Assembly (NCBI GenBank): GCA_030831135.1
Contig: JAURLR010000015.1
Location: 1-8,464, forward strand
Direction: 5' to 3'
DNA from: Alphaproteobacteria bacterium
GTDB taxonomy: Bacteria; Pseudomonadota; Alphaproteobacteria; UBA6615
DNA length: 8,464 nt
Part shown: positions 1 to 7,136 of the stretch, one piece after another
Layout: each line of letters starts with the position of its first letter
How positions within the stretch are numbered: the first letter of the stretch is position 1
Notes under the pieces: model-generated
What the model saw: the letters and a program-made list of their open reading frames with translations, nothing else
Told to the model about the DNA's origin: nothing
Databases searched by the model: none
Program-made: the position numbers and the translations under genes

Positions 1-167
1 CGGGTGACGTCATCGAGACGCACAACGTCCACCGGGATGACCATCGATGTGACCGGTGGCGGCGTAAACAGCAATGGCAGCCCAAACTGCGCAAAGACGA
101 TAACGCCGAGATGCAGACTTGCAGAGGTGAATCCGCCAAACCTCAACTGTGCAAACGCCCTGCGCAT
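1..167 (-). CDS. tolA: TolA, N-terminal part (cut by window edge)
   Basis: Only the first 55 codons are present. In the Tol-Pal system TolA is the inner-membrane protein that spans the periplasm and passes the energy of TolQ-TolR to TolB and Pal. The visible part has a short basic cytoplasmic start (MRRAFAQLRFGG), a hydrophobic segment at about residues 13-36 that would be the membrane anchor, then TPPPVTS and a conserved-looking IPVDVVRLDDVT stretch, as in alphaproteobacterial TolA-like proteins. The coiled-coil and C-terminal domains lie outside the window, so the call rests on the N-terminus and on position directly after tolQ-tolR. The ATG at 167 is the only start in frame after an upstream stop. 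A GGAGG lies at 183-187, 15 bases away, which is long. It starts 22 bases after the tolR stop, in the same operon. Confidence 0.8.
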   Translation of the reverse strand, partial: MRRAFAQLRFGGFTSASLHLGVIVFAQFGLPLLFTPPPVTSMVIPVDVVRLDDVT

Positions 168-189
168 GATCGAGTTACAGCGCCTCCGG

Positions 190-636
190 TCAGTTCTGCG
201 GCTGTCCGGGGATCGGAATCTCAGCGATCAGGGCGACCTTGGAAAATCCGGCTTCCGACACCATCCCCATGATTTCCATCACACGGCCATAATTGATCGC
301 ACGATCTCCACGTACAAAGACGCGCAGATCGGGATTTGCTTCCGAAACCGCCACGAGACGCGGGATCAGAACATCCTGCTCGACCTCGGATTCCTGAAGA
401 TAGACCCGGCCTTCGGCATCGACGGTGATGATCAGAGGTTCCTTTTCCTCATTGAGGGGGTCCACAGCTGCCTGCGGCAGATCGACGGGCACGCCGACGG
501 TCAGCAAGGGGGCCGCAATCATGAAGATCACGACCAGCACAAGCATGACGTCGACAAATGGTGCGACGTTGATTTCCGTCATCGGGCGGCCACGCAAACG
601 CCGGCGCAGCCGCATGCTTTCTGACGAGAGCGCCAT
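190..636 (-). CDS. tolR: TolR, ExbD/TolR family
   Basis: TolR, 148 residues, pairs with TolQ to form the proton-driven motor of the Tol-Pal system in the inner membrane, which holds the outer membrane in place and drives its constriction at division. A basic cytoplasmic tail (about residues 1-22) leads to MTEINVAPFVDVMLVLVVIF, the family signature, with one membrane segment at about 24-44. Asp29 in this segment matches the essential proton-pathway Asp of TolR/ExbD. The rest (about 45-148) is the periplasmic domain, ending in a short Pro/Gln-rich tail (PIPGQPQN). Length matches the family. The ATG at 636 lies 2 bases after the tolQ stop, and a GAGGAG inside the tolQ end serves as ribosome site, so translation is probably coupled to tolQ. 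Confidence 0.96.
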   Translation of the reverse strand: MALSSESMRLRRRLRGRPMTEINVAPFVDVMLVLVVIFMIAAPLLTVGVPVDLPQAAVDPLNEEKEPLIITVDAEGRVYLQESEVEQDVLIPRLVAVSEANPDLRVFVRGDRAINYGRVMEIMGMVSEAGFSKVALIAEIPIPGQPQN

Positions 637-638
637 GA

Positions 639-1370
639 CTATTTGGTCTCCTCAAGCTGGCGCGAGAGGATCGCACTGAATTCGGCCGCAAAGCCCTCAA
701 GCCGCTGCGAATAACGGTTCATATCGGTGCTGAACTTGTTGTAGGCCGCCACAGCCGGGATCGCGACGATCAGCCCCATCGCCGTGGTGAAGAGCGCCTC
801 GGCCAGGCCCGGTGCGACCACGGCAAGGTTCGTGTCCTTGGCTACTGCAATCGCCTGGAAGCTGTTCATGATGCCCCAGACCGTTCCGAACAAGCCGATG
901 AAAGGTGCGGTTGCGCCAGCGGAAGCAAGGAACACCATGTAGCGTTCGATCCGCTCCATCTCGCGGGTGAGCGAGACTTCCATGACACGCTCGATGCGTT
1001 CCCGCAGATTGGCGCGCAGTTCATCAGTCGTTGCCAGCCCGCGCGACGAACTTCGCCGCCATTCCGACATGGCTGCCGCGAAGACGGCCGCCATGGGATC
1101 ACCGGGCCGGGTACCCAGCCGCTCGTAAAGCTCATCGAGCGAGCCCCCCGACCAGAAATTCTCCTCGAACTTCTCGGCATCCGAAGAAAGCCGACGCAGC
1201 TTGAGCCACTTGTCGATGATGATCGTCCACGACCAGAAAGACGCGACGAACAGGATGATCATGGTGGCCTTGATGACCAGGTCCGAACGCTGAAACAGCC
1301 CCCATACCGAAAAGTCGGCGACGCCCACGCCCCCGGCGATCGTTACCGCTTCGACGATGTTTGATTCCAT
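639..1370 (-). CDS. tolQ: TolQ, MotA/TolQ/ExbB proton channel
   Basis: TolQ, 243 residues, is the multi-pass inner-membrane subunit that with TolR converts the proton gradient into movement of TolA. Membrane segments are visible at about 31-53, 144-169 and 189-211, separated by the large cytoplasmic domain (about 54-143) typical of the family. Conserved pore motifs are present: ATAPFIGLFGTVWGIM around 153-168 and PGLAEALFTTAMGLIVAIPA around 187-206. Thr154 and Thr196 line up with the two channel threonines known from E. coli TolQ (145 and 178). The ATG at 1370 is preceded by GAGAGG at 1382-1387, 11 bases away, separated by a run of seven T. First gene of tolQRA here, 78 bases after ybgC. Confidence 0.97.
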   Translation of the reverse strand: MESNIVEAVTIAGGVGVADFSVWGLFQRSDLVIKATMIILFVASFWSWTIIIDKWLKLRRLSSDAEKFEENFWSGGSLDELYERLGTRPGDPMAAVFAAAMSEWRRSSSRGLATTDELRANLRERIERVMEVSLTREMERIERYMVFLASAGATAPFIGLFGTVWGIMNSFQAIAVAKDTNLAVVAPGLAEALFTTAMGLIVAIPAVAAYNKFSTDMNRYSQRLEGFAAEFSAILSRQLEETK

Positions 1371-1373
1371 TGG

Positions 1374-1419
1374 AAAAAAAGCCTCTCGTTTTTGTTGTCG
1401 ACCTTACCTCCCCCGAGGC
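1374..1419 (-). terminator. Terminator-like or attenuator-like element before tolQ
   Basis: Read on the minus strand, GCCTC (1419-1415) can pair with GAGGC (1385-1381), and this second arm is followed at once by seven T (1380-1374). The stem has only 5 base pairs and the loop is 29 bases, so it is a poor intrinsic terminator by usual standards. The second arm contains most of the presumed tolQ ribosome site (GAGAGG, 1387-1382), so the fold would also hide that site. A competing small hairpin CCTC-GGGG-GAGG sits in the first arm and loop. Whether it works as a partial terminator, an attenuator or nothing is open. Confidence 0.25.
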
Positions 1420-1426
1420 AAGCCGC

Positions 1427-1438
1427 ATGCCAAGGCAT
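1427..1438. repeat. Short inverted repeat after ybgC
   Basis: ATGCC-AA-GGCAT, 5-base perfect arms with a 2-base centre, sits 10 bases downstream of the ybgC stop in the ybgC-tolQ spacer. It could be a protein-binding half-site pair or part of a weak hairpin. At this length chance is a real alternative. Confidence 0.2.
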
Positions 1439-1448
1439 ACGCGCCGAT

Positions 1449-1922
1449 TTATTGTCCTTCGACCAGGTCGCCCAGCGCTGCTCGCACCACCCCGGGCAAC
1501 CGGGCAGGCTTCAATTCGCCATCCATACAGACGAGCCGGATGACGAGTTCCACCAAAACTTTTTCCGCCCCGTCGGATTCGCGTCTTGCGACGGTCTGCA
1601 CCGCACGCAGGCTCGCGCCGCGCAATTCGCGGATTCGCGTCCGTACGATGATCGGATCGTCGAGTCGCGCGGGCAGCAGGTATTCCGCGTTGCAGCTGCG
1701 CACCGCAAACGCGATTCCCGCATCGCGCATCAAACTCCGGTGCTCCGTCCCAAGGCATCGCATCAGCTCCGTCCGCGCCCGTTCCGCGAACTTCAGGTAA
1801 TTGGCGTAATAGACGATGCCTGCCGCGTCTGTATCCTCGTAATACACACGCGCCGGATAGACATGACACCGGCCCTCGAACCAGCCCGACGGGCTTACTT
1901 GCGAACCGGACTCAGCCTGCAT
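1449..1922 (-). CDS. ybgC: YbgC, Tol-Pal associated acyl-CoA thioesterase
   Basis: A 157-residue single hotdog-fold protein of the 4-hydroxybenzoyl-CoA thioesterase/YbgC family. Family members hydrolyse acyl-CoA or acyl-ACP thioesters in the cytoplasm, and the gene is usually found beside tol-pal. The signature [20 protein letters not shown] begins at about residue 26, followed by AERARTE. The catalytic Asp region (DTDAAG, about 30-35) is intact. The position that is His in the E. coli and H. influenzae proteins (VYHA) is Tyr39 here. The start chosen is the ATG at 1922, which overlaps the last 11 bases of ruvB. An ATG three codons upstream (1931) is the alternative, and longer in-frame extensions would run deep inside ruvB and look unlike protein. 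Only a weak GGA lies 8 bases before 1922, so coupling to ruvB translation is likely. Confidence 0.93.
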   Translation of the reverse strand: MQAESGSQVSPSGWFEGRCHVYPARVYYEDTDAAGIVYYANYLKFAERARTELMRCLGTEHRSLMRDAGIAFAVRSCNAEYLLPARLDDPIIVRTRIRELRGASLRAVQTVARRESDGAEKVLVELVIRLVCMDGELKPARLPGVVRAALGDLVEGQ

Positions 1923-3021
1923 CGCCGTCATCCAGAGTCGAAACATCGGTGCCATTTGTGGCAACCGTATGGCCATCGAGCAGATCACCCTGCTGCAATG
2001 CATTTTTCGGTGCCGCAAGGCCCATATGGCCATAGGCCGTCGGGGTGAGCATGCGACCGCGCGGCGTGCGCTGGATGAAACCCTGCTGAATCAAGTACGG
2101 CTCGACCACATCTTCGAGCGTGTCCCGTTCCTCCGAAAGGGCCGCGGCAAGCGTCTCGATGCCGACCGGGCCGCCGAGATGCACTTCGGCGATATGCCGG
2201 AGATAACGCCGGTCCATGGTGTCGAGACCGCGATCATCAACATCGAGCCGCGAAAGGGCGCCATCGGCGACCTTGCGATCCACCGGCAGGCTGTTCTCGA
2301 CCAGGGCGAAATCCCGCACCCGGCGCAGCAAACGTCCTGCGATCCGCGGCGTTCCACGAGCCCGGCGCGCGATCTCGCGGGCGCCATCCTCGCTCATGTC
2401 CAGATCAAACAGCCGCGCCCCGCGCCGCACGATGGTTGTCAGGTCTTCGGCCGAATAGAATTCGAGACGCAGATTGATCCCGAACCTTTCGCGCAGCGGG
2501 GTCGTGAGCAGCCCCAAACGGGTGGTCGCCCCGACCAGCGTGAACGGCGGCAACTCGATCCGCACCGAACGGGCGGCCGGTCCCTCGCCGATGATCAGGT
2601 CAAGCTCGCCGTCTTCCATCGCAGGATAGAGGATTTCCTCCACCGCCGGATTGAGCCGGTGAATTTCATCGACAAACAGCACGTCACGGGGCTGCAGATT
2701 TGTCAGGACGGCGGCCAGATCCCCGGCCTTGGTGATCACCGGCCCCGAGGTGGCCCGAAAGCCGACCCCCAGTTCCTGCGCCACGATGCGGGCGAGCGTG
2801 GTCTTGCCCAGACCCGGCGGCCCATGAAACAGCACATGGTCCATCGCCTCGCCGCGCGTGCGCGCCGCCGCGACGAAGACAGCCAGGTTTTCCCGAACGC
2901 TCGGCTGCCCGATAAATGCCTCAAGTTCTTCCGGACGCAAGGCGACATCGACCCGGTCATCGCTCTGGGCCACGGGATCGACGATGCGGGTTTCGTCCTC
3001 CGGTGCCATCGGGTCGCTCAC
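1912..3021 (-). CDS. ruvB: RuvB, Holliday junction branch-migration ATPase
   Basis: RuvB, 369 residues, is the hexameric AAA+ motor that RuvA loads onto Holliday junctions to pump DNA during recombination and repair. Walker [10 protein letters not shown] is at about 67-75, Walker B LFVDEIH at 115-121, sensor 1 VGATTR at 163-168, the arginine-finger region LRERFG at 176-181, sensor 2 GTPRIAGR at about 223-230, and the C-terminal winged-helix DNA-binding domain ends near RTPRGR (319-323). About 30 extra residues follow, Asp-rich at the very end, making it longer than the E. coli protein (336). The start is a GTG at 3021 that shares GTGA with the ruvA stop. An ATG at codon 5 (3009) is the alternative, and neither has a strong ribosome site. 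No alphaproteobacterial LexA-type box was seen upstream of the ruv genes. Confidence 0.98.
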   Translation of the reverse strand: MSDPMAPEDETRIVDPVAQSDDRVDVALRPEELEAFIGQPSVRENLAVFVAAARTRGEAMDHVLFHGPPGLGKTTLARIVAQELGVGFRATSGPVITKAGDLAAVLTNLQPRDVLFVDEIHRLNPAVEEILYPAMEDGELDLIIGEGPAARSVRIELPPFTLVGATTRLGLLTTPLRERFGINLRLEFYSAEDLTTIVRRGARLFDLDMSEDGAREIARRARGTPRIAGRLLRRVRDFALVENSLPVDRKVADGALSRLDVDDRGLDTMDRRYLRHIAEVHLGGPVGIETLAAALSEERDTLEDVVEPYLIQQGFIQRTPRGRMLTPTAYGHMGLAAPKNALQQGDLLDGHTVATNGTDVSTLDDGDAG

Positions 3022-3653
3022 TGGCCGAGTTCTTTCAAGGCGGCCGGAATCAGGGCATTCAGACCAATATTATCGCCCTTTTCCTGGATCACGCGGCCGA
3101 CGGCACCAAATGCCTCGGCCCGCCCGTAACCCAGATTGACCAGCGCGGAAATCGCATCTGCCGCAGCACCCGTCTCGGCCGAGACAGCGCCCGTCGCCCC
3201 CGCCTCTCCCGCTGACGCGGTCACCGGCTTCGGTGCGAAGCTGCCACCAAGACTGAGGATTTTATCCTTGAGTTCGGTCATCAGGCGCGCCGCCAGCCGG
3301 GGGCCAACCCCGTCGGGGCGTGAGAGCATCGCCTTGTCCTGCGCCACGATCGCCGTCGTCAGCTCATCGACCGTCAAGGTGCCCAGAATGGCAAGGCCGA
3401 CTTTCGCGCCCACCCCCTGAACCGTGGTCAGCATCCGGAAACATTCGCGCTCCAGCGCGGTCGAAAAGCCATAGAGATGGATATGGTCTTCACGCACATG
3501 GGTTTCGATATGCATCGAGACCGGCTGGCCCACGCCCGGCAGATTGCCGATGACGCGCCCCGGGCAATAAACAAGATACCCCACGCCCGAAACGTCGATC
3601 ACGACCCAGTCGGTGCCGATTTCGTCGAGCAATCCCTTGAGCCGCGCAATCAT
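3018..3653 (-). CDS. ruvA: RuvA, Holliday junction binding subunit
   Basis: RuvA, 211 residues, binds four-way junctions as a tetramer and recruits RuvB. The N-terminal OB-fold domain begins MIARLKGLL and contains the acidic pin residues Glu55-Asp56 ([11 protein letters not shown]), the same positions as in E. coli. Two helix-hairpin-helix motifs follow: [15 protein letters not shown] at about 76-90 and [20 protein letters not shown] at about 112-131. An Ala/Gly-rich linker (about 137-165) leads to the C-terminal RuvB-contacting domain (about 166-211; [11 protein letters not shown]). The ATG at 3653 overlaps the ruvC stop as ATGA, and a GAGG lies 7 bases upstream inside ruvC. The stop overlaps the ruvB start. 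Length is normal. Confidence 0.98.
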   Translation of the reverse strand: MIARLKGLLDEIGTDWVVIDVSGVGYLVYCPGRVIGNLPGVGQPVSMHIETHVREDHIHLYGFSTALERECFRMLTTVQGVGAKVGLAILGTLTVDELTTAIVAQDKAMLSRPDGVGPRLAARLMTELKDKILSLGGSFAPKPVTASAGEAGATGAVSAETGAAADAISALVNLGYGRAEAFGAVGRVIQEKGDNIGLNALIPAALKELGQ

Positions 3654-4147
3654 TGGGCCGCCTCGACCATCTGACGGGCGGTGATGTGATGGGCATGGCA
3701 GATCGCTATGGCCAGCGCATCGGCGGCATCGGGCGAATCCACGATCGCGCCGGGCAGCAGCACGCCGATCATGTGACCGATCTGGGTCTTGTCGGCATGG
3801 CCATATCCCACGACCGATTTCTTGACCGAGTTCGCGGCGTATTCGGAGACCGGGATACCGGCAAGCGCGGGCACCAGCATCGCCACCCCACGGGCCTGGC
3901 CAAGTTTCAGGGTCGATTGGCCGTCACGGTTCACAAAGGTTTCCTCAATGGCCGCACTGTCGGGCGCATGGGTTGCCACCACTTCCTGCAGCCCGTCATG
4001 CAGGCGCCGGAGACGTATCGCCAATTCACCATTTCCGGACTTGATCACACCATTGGCAACATGGCGCAGGCGGTTGCCCTCGAAATCGACGACCCCCCAT
4101 CCCGTGAAGCGCAATCCCGGATCGACGCCCAACAGCCGCATGGTCAT
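3650..4147 (-). CDS. ruvC: RuvC, Holliday junction resolvase
   Basis: RuvC, 165 residues, is the dimeric endonuclease that cuts Holliday junctions symmetrically, using an RNase H-like fold with two metal ions. The four acidic active-site residues are visible: Asp9 in [15 protein letters not shown], Glu68 in AAIEETFVN, and Asp140 and Asp143 in [16 protein letters not shown]. The conserved KLGQARGV and PSEYA-like ([12 protein letters not shown]) stretches are present. Two starts are possible two codons apart: ATG at 4147 (MTMRLL) and ATG at 4141 (MRLL). The second has AGGGG six bases upstream and may be the true one; the first has GGAAG six bases upstream. The gene starts 31 bases after yebC and overlaps ruvA by 4 bases. 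Confidence 0.98.
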   Translation of the reverse strand: MTMRLLGVDPGLRFTGWGVVDFEGNRLRHVANGVIKSGNGELAIRLRRLHDGLQEVVATHAPDSAAIEETFVNRDGQSTLKLGQARGVAMLVPALAGIPVSEYAANSVKKSVVGYGHADKTQIGHMIGVLLPGAIVDSPDAADALAIAICHAHHITARQMVEAAQ

Positions 4148-4178
4148 CCCCTGCTTCCGATGGGTGTTATCGGCATGA

Positions 4179-4925
4179 TCAGTCCGTCAGCTCTGCCATG
4201 ACGTCATCGCTGACTTCAAAGTTGGTCGCGACACGCTGAACGTCATCGCTGTCTTCGAGCACATCGATCAGCTTGAGGATCGTGCGTGCCGTATCCACAT
4301 TGAGGTCAACCGTCGTCTGCGGCTTCCAGTTGAGCCCTGAGGCTTCCGGTGCACCGAACTTCGCATCAAGAGCGTCGGCCACCTGTCCGAAATCCTCTGG
4401 CGCACAGATCACCTCATGAGTGCTGTCGCCGCTCAAAACATCGGAGGCGCCGGCTTCCAGAGCAGCCTCAAACATCTCTTCTGCGTTCGCGGTGTCGGCG
4501 GGATAGATCACCTCACCCACCTGATCGAACATGAAGGAGACGCTGTTGGTTTCGCCAAGATTGCCGCCATGCTTGGAAAATGCCGAGCGCACCTCGGAAG
4601 CAGTGCGGTTGCGATTGTCGGTCAGGGTTTCCACGATCACCGCAACACCGCCGGGACCATAGCCCTCGTAGCGGACCTCTTCGTAATTGTCGCCGTCACC
4701 GCCGCCCGACGCCTTTTCGATGGCACGCTTGATGCGATCATTGGGCATGTTCTGGCCACGGGCAGCCGTGATCGCCGTGCGCAGACGCGGATTCTGATCC
4801 GCATCGGGGCTGCTACGAGCTGCCACCTCGATCTCGCGCGCCAGCTTTGCGAAGACTTTCGCCCGCTTGGCATCCTGTGCACCCTTGCGGTGCATGATGT
4901 TCTTGAATTGGGAATGGCCTGCCAT
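4179..4925 (-). CDS. yebC: YebC/TACO1 family protein
   Basis: A 248-residue YebC/PmpR/TACO1 protein, close to the E. coli length (246). It was long annotated as a DNA-binding regulator; more recent work on bacterial YebC and mitochondrial TACO1 supports a role in translation, including proline-rich stretches. The N-terminal signature [20 protein letters not shown] is complete, followed by the three-helix domain (to about residue 75), the central motif [19 protein letters not shown] at about 86-104 and the C-terminal motif around DVQRVATNF (about 229-237). The ATG at 4925 is chosen because it gives the exact family N-terminus and has GGAG 9 bases upstream; an upstream extension to 4973 lacks similarity. 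It is the first gene of the yebC-ruvCAB cluster, which is a common arrangement. Confidence 0.97.
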   Translation of the reverse strand: MAGHSQFKNIMHRKGAQDAKRAKVFAKLAREIEVAARSSPDADQNPRLRTAITAARGQNMPNDRIKRAIEKASGGGDGDNYEEVRYEGYGPGGVAVIVETLTDNRNRTASEVRSAFSKHGGNLGETNSVSFMFDQVGEVIYPADTANAEEMFEAALEAGASDVLSGDSTHEVICAPEDFGQVADALDAKFGAPEASGLNWKPQTTVDLNVDTARTILKLIDVLEDSDDVQRVATNFEVSDDVMAELTD

Positions 4926-5053
4926 GCCCGCCTTCTCCGAGGTTGTGGGAAAACCCTGATTGCGCAAACACACTGCGAATCGGGCACATACTCAGACGGT
5001 TTAGCGGATTTTCGCCTGCGTCGAGAACCCCTCAATTCAGGGACCGTTTGACT
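4926..5053 (-). other. Spacer between ymdB and yebC
   Basis: This 128-base gap should carry the end of the ymdB transcript and, if separate, the yebC-ruv promoter. On the minus strand just after the ymdB stop, CCCT-GAATTG-AGGG could form a 4-base-pair hairpin, but no T run follows, so it is not a convincing terminator. I found no clear -35/-10 pair and no GAAC-N7-GAAC type LexA box. The yebC ribosome site (GGAGAAGG) is at its left end. Confidence 0.5.
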
Positions 5054-5896
5054 TCAACCCGCCGTCCCGGCGCGCGCGGGCAAAAAATCCGGCCAGGCCG
5101 GGCGCAGTCGACCCCCCAGAACAAGCGGTGCGGCTCGAACCGCAAGCCCGGTTTTGTCATCCGTCTCGACATAGACGCCGCACAACGTGGCCGGCCCGGT
5201 TGCCGGCGACAATCGCTCGGAAACAAGCTTGCTGCGAAACCGTGCAACAGCGATGTCTTTCTTCATGCCGATGACCGAATCGTAATCGCCGCACATCCCG
5301 GCATCGGACTGGAAGGCCGTACCGCCGGGTAAAATCTGGGTGTCTGCGGTGGGCACATGGGTATGTGTCCCGACCACAACACTCGCGCGGCCATCGCAAA
5401 TATGACCAAGCGCGGCCTTTTCCGATGTCGCTTCACCATGAACATCGATCAGGACCGCATCCACCGCAGCCCCGAGCGGATGGGATTGCAGCACCCGATC
5501 CACGGCCACAAACGGGTCATCGAGCAATTCCATGAACAGGCGGCACATCAGATTGACCACGAGCACGGAACGCCCGTCGCGCGCCTTGATCACAGAGGCG
5601 CCCGTCCCCGGGGTCCCGACGGAATAATTGAGCGGACGCAGCAACCGGGGGTTGGAATCGATGTAGGAGACAATCTCGCGCTGGTCCCAGACATGATTGC
5701 CGGTGGTGATGGCATCCGCGCCAGCTTCGAACAGCTCCTCGCAAATCTTCCCGGTCAGGCCGAACCCGTGGGCCGCGTTCTCCGCGTTCACGACAACAAA
5801 ATCGAGCGCCAGCTCCTCGCGCAGCCCGGGCAGGTTCTTGAGCACCACATCGCGCCCCGCACGCCCCACGAGATCACCGCAAAACAAAATCTTCAT
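5054..5896 (-). CDS. ymdB: YmdB-family metallophosphoesterase (TIGR00282 type)
   Basis: A 280-residue calcineurin-like phosphoesterase of the YmdB group. B. subtilis YmdB hydrolyses 2',3'-cyclic nucleotides and affects RNA levels and biofilm genes; the role in alphaproteobacteria is not settled. Metal ligands are all visible: Asp8 in CGDLVGRAGR, Glu39 in VNAENAAHGFG, Asn67-His68 in TTGNHVWDQ, His153 in DVHGEATSEK, and His178 and His180 in GTHTHVPTAD. SDAGMCGDYDSVIGM (about 197-211) is also typical of the group. Length is slightly above that of B. subtilis YmdB (264) because of a Pro/Ala-rich C-terminal tail. No signal peptide, so cytoplasmic. The ATG at 5896 lies 9 bases after the cyclo-ligase stop with AGGA 7 bases upstream, so the two genes are probably cotranscribed. 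Confidence 0.93.
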   Translation of the reverse strand: MKILFCGDLVGRAGRDVVLKNLPGLREELALDFVVVNAENAAHGFGLTGKICEELFEAGADAITTGNHVWDQREIVSYIDSNPRLLRPLNYSVGTPGTGASVIKARDGRSVLVVNLMCRLFMELLDDPFVAVDRVLQSHPLGAAVDAVLIDVHGEATSEKAALGHICDGRASVVVGTHTHVPTADTQILPGGTAFQSDAGMCGDYDSVIGMKKDIAVARFRSKLVSERLSPATGPATLCGVYVETDDKTGLAVRAAPLVLGGRLRPAWPDFLPARAGTAG

Positions 5897-5905
5897 ACCG
5901 CTATC

Positions 5906-6490
5906 CTATCCGGCCACACGCAATGCGGCCGATTCCGTCACAATCCAGTCGAGGCGCATGTCATGGGCATCGACGGGCAAGTCGTCGCGGACCTGACCGG
6001 AAAACGCAAGGCCCACCGTCACGATCTGTTTGTGGACCCGCAATTCCGCAATGGTCCGGTCATAGAAACCGCCGCCATAGCCGAGGCGATGGCCACGACG
6101 GTCAAAGGCCAGCATGGGAACCAGCAGCAAATCCGGTGAAACCGGCTCGGCCGTGTGACCGGGCACCTGGATTCCATAGGCACCGGACTGCAATTCCTCG
6201 CCGATGTCCCAGCGGCGAAAGACAAGCGGTGCGGCTGGCGTGGCGACATCGGGCAGACAGAGCACCGTGCCGCGCGCAGAAAGTCGACGCATCAGGGATT
6301 GCGGATCGAGTTCGCTGCCGATCGGCATGTAGCCTGCGATCACGGTCCCGATGCCGGTCTGGGAAACGAGTTCGGGCGTGGATGTGAAACGTGCAGCGAT
6401 GCCCGCTGCGGCTGCAGACCCCAATCCGGACGCCAGCGCATCACGGTTGGCCCGCGCTGCCACCCGAATGCGCGCCTTCTCGGCTTCCAT
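5906..6490 (-). CDS. ygfA: 5-formyltetrahydrofolate cyclo-ligase
   Basis: 5-FCL, 194 residues, converts 5-formyltetrahydrofolate to 5,10-methenyltetrahydrofolate with ATP, clearing a folate form that inhibits other folate enzymes. The N-terminal basic helix (EKARIRVAARANRDAL), YMPIGSELDPQSLM, the GAYGIQVP motif and the ATP/Mg loop PMLAFDRRGHRLGYGGGFYD are present, and the C-terminal part contains HDMRLDWIVTE. Length fits the family. The ATG at 6490 is chosen because it begins the conserved N-terminus, although no ribosome site precedes it. A GTG at 6583 would add 31 residues that do not resemble the family and would lie inside the 6S RNA terminal helix. Placement after 6S RNA matches ssrS-ygfA in E. 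coli and many alphaproteobacteria. Nine bases separate it from ymdB. Confidence 0.93.
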   Translation of the reverse strand: MEAEKARIRVAARANRDALASGLGSAAAAGIAARFTSTPELVSQTGIGTVIAGYMPIGSELDPQSLMRRLSARGTVLCLPDVATPAAPLVFRRWDIGEELQSGAYGIQVPGHTAEPVSPDLLLVPMLAFDRRGHRLGYGGGFYDRTIAELRVHKQIVTVGLAFSGQVRDDLPVDAHDMRLDWIVTESAALRVAG

Positions 6491-6573
6491 ATCGGGGGGT
6501 ACAGCGCTGATGACAGGAACCTTCAGGTCAACGAGGGAATGAGTGGACGGCGCCAGGCGAAGGTTGGCGAACG

Positions 6574-6731
6574 GGAAGTCCACCGAGACCTGCTAAGTGC
6601 AGGTGGGCACCATATACCGAGGCCAAGACCCCGGCAGGGACAGTTCCCTAGTGGATTAGTAAGGTCTCCAGGACTAGATGCCGCCTCACGCGGCGCTCAG
6701 CAGACCGTCCACCCATGAAGGTAGGCTTGCA
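6574..6731 (-). ncRNA. ssrS: 6S RNA (ssrS), candidate
   Basis: 6S RNA mimics an open promoter, binds the housekeeping RNA polymerase holoenzyme and dampens transcription in stationary phase. Evidence is position between zapA and 5-FCL, the conserved location of this gene, plus a fold read by hand on the minus strand. A terminal helix joins AAGCCTACC (6728-6720) to GGTGGACTT (6584-6576), eight of nine pairing. Next to the 3' strand is a hairpin ACCTGC/GCAGGT (6604-6588), as in alphaproteobacterial 6S. Further hairpins are GCCGC/GCGGC (6694-6680) and CCGGGG/CCTCGG (6634-6617), and CTAGT pairs ACTAG (6677-6648). The length, about 155, is usual. Ends are approximate. No clear promoter lies just upstream, so it may be processed from the zapA transcript. 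Confidence 0.82.
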
Positions 6732-6782
6732 ACGCCTCGCCCGCAACACTCCACGGCGACTTCTTTTTCGGTTTTGCCGTGA

Positions 6783-7124
6783 TCAGTCCGCAGCAAGCGC
6801 AGCAGCGACCCGTTCAATCCGGGACGCCAAGGCATCGATTTGTCCGGCAAGCTTGTCTTCGGTGTTATCCACAGCCGACTGCGCGTCCCGGGCCGCCTGA
6901 TTGCGCGTATCCTCGAGTTCCTCGCGCAAATCCGACAACTCGTCGGTGACCAGCAACCCGGCCATCACCATCAGGCTGGTGTCGCCGATCTGCCCGACTT
7001 CATCGACCAGTTCCCCTACCTTGCCGTCGAGATATTTCGCCAGGCTGGACAGATGGGATTCCTGACCATCCTCGCAAGCAATGCGATAGTCACGTCCATT
7101 GATCTTGATCTCGACCTGAGCCAA
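6783..7124 (-). CDS. zapA: ZapA, cell division protein
   Basis: ZapA, 113 residues, binds FtsZ filaments in the cytoplasm and helps bundle them into the division ring. The N-terminal domain [20 protein letters not shown] (1-20) with the following [13 protein letters not shown] matches the alphaproteobacterial family. The C-terminal half (about 65-110) is a charged coiled coil ([20 protein letters not shown] onward) that drives tetramer formation. The start is a TTG at 7124: an in-frame TAA lies just five codons upstream, the homologous N-terminus begins exactly here, and GGGGA stands 6-7 bases upstream. The gene follows the DUF4164 gene by 12 bases and is followed by 6S RNA. Confidence 0.95.
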   Translation of the reverse strand: MAQVEIKINGRDYRIACEDGQESHLSSLAKYLDGKVGELVDEVGQIGDTSLMVMAGLLVTDELSDLREELEDTRNQAARDAQSAVDNTEDKLAGQIDALASRIERVAAALAAD

Positions 7125-7136
7125 AGCGCGTCCCCG

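Noticed and set aside
4..624. 206-codon plus-strand frame opposite tolA-tolR
   Set aside because: Antisense to tolR, which is certain; no domain or ribosome site.
1969..3129. 386-codon open frame on the plus strand opposite ruvB
   Set aside because: It lies fully antisense to unmistakable ruvB and part of ruvA; open frames opposite GC-rich genes are common, and its His/Arg/Pro-rich sequence resembles no family I know.
5030..5044. Intrinsic terminator after ymdB (CCCT-GAATTG-AGGG)
   Set aside because: The stem has only four pairs and no T run follows.
4926..5053. LexA (SOS) box upstream of yebC-ruvCAB
   Set aside because: GTTC and GAAC words occur but never as the GAAC-N7-GAAC or GTTC-N7-GTTC pair expected in alphaproteobacteria.
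5357..6139. 260-codon plus-strand frame across ymdB and 5-FCL
   Set aside because: Antisense shadow spanning the boundary of two well-supported genes.
6491..6573. Separate promoter for 5-FCL using TTGACC near 6530
   Set aside because: A good -35 word is present, but nothing like a -10 lies 16-18 bases downstream.
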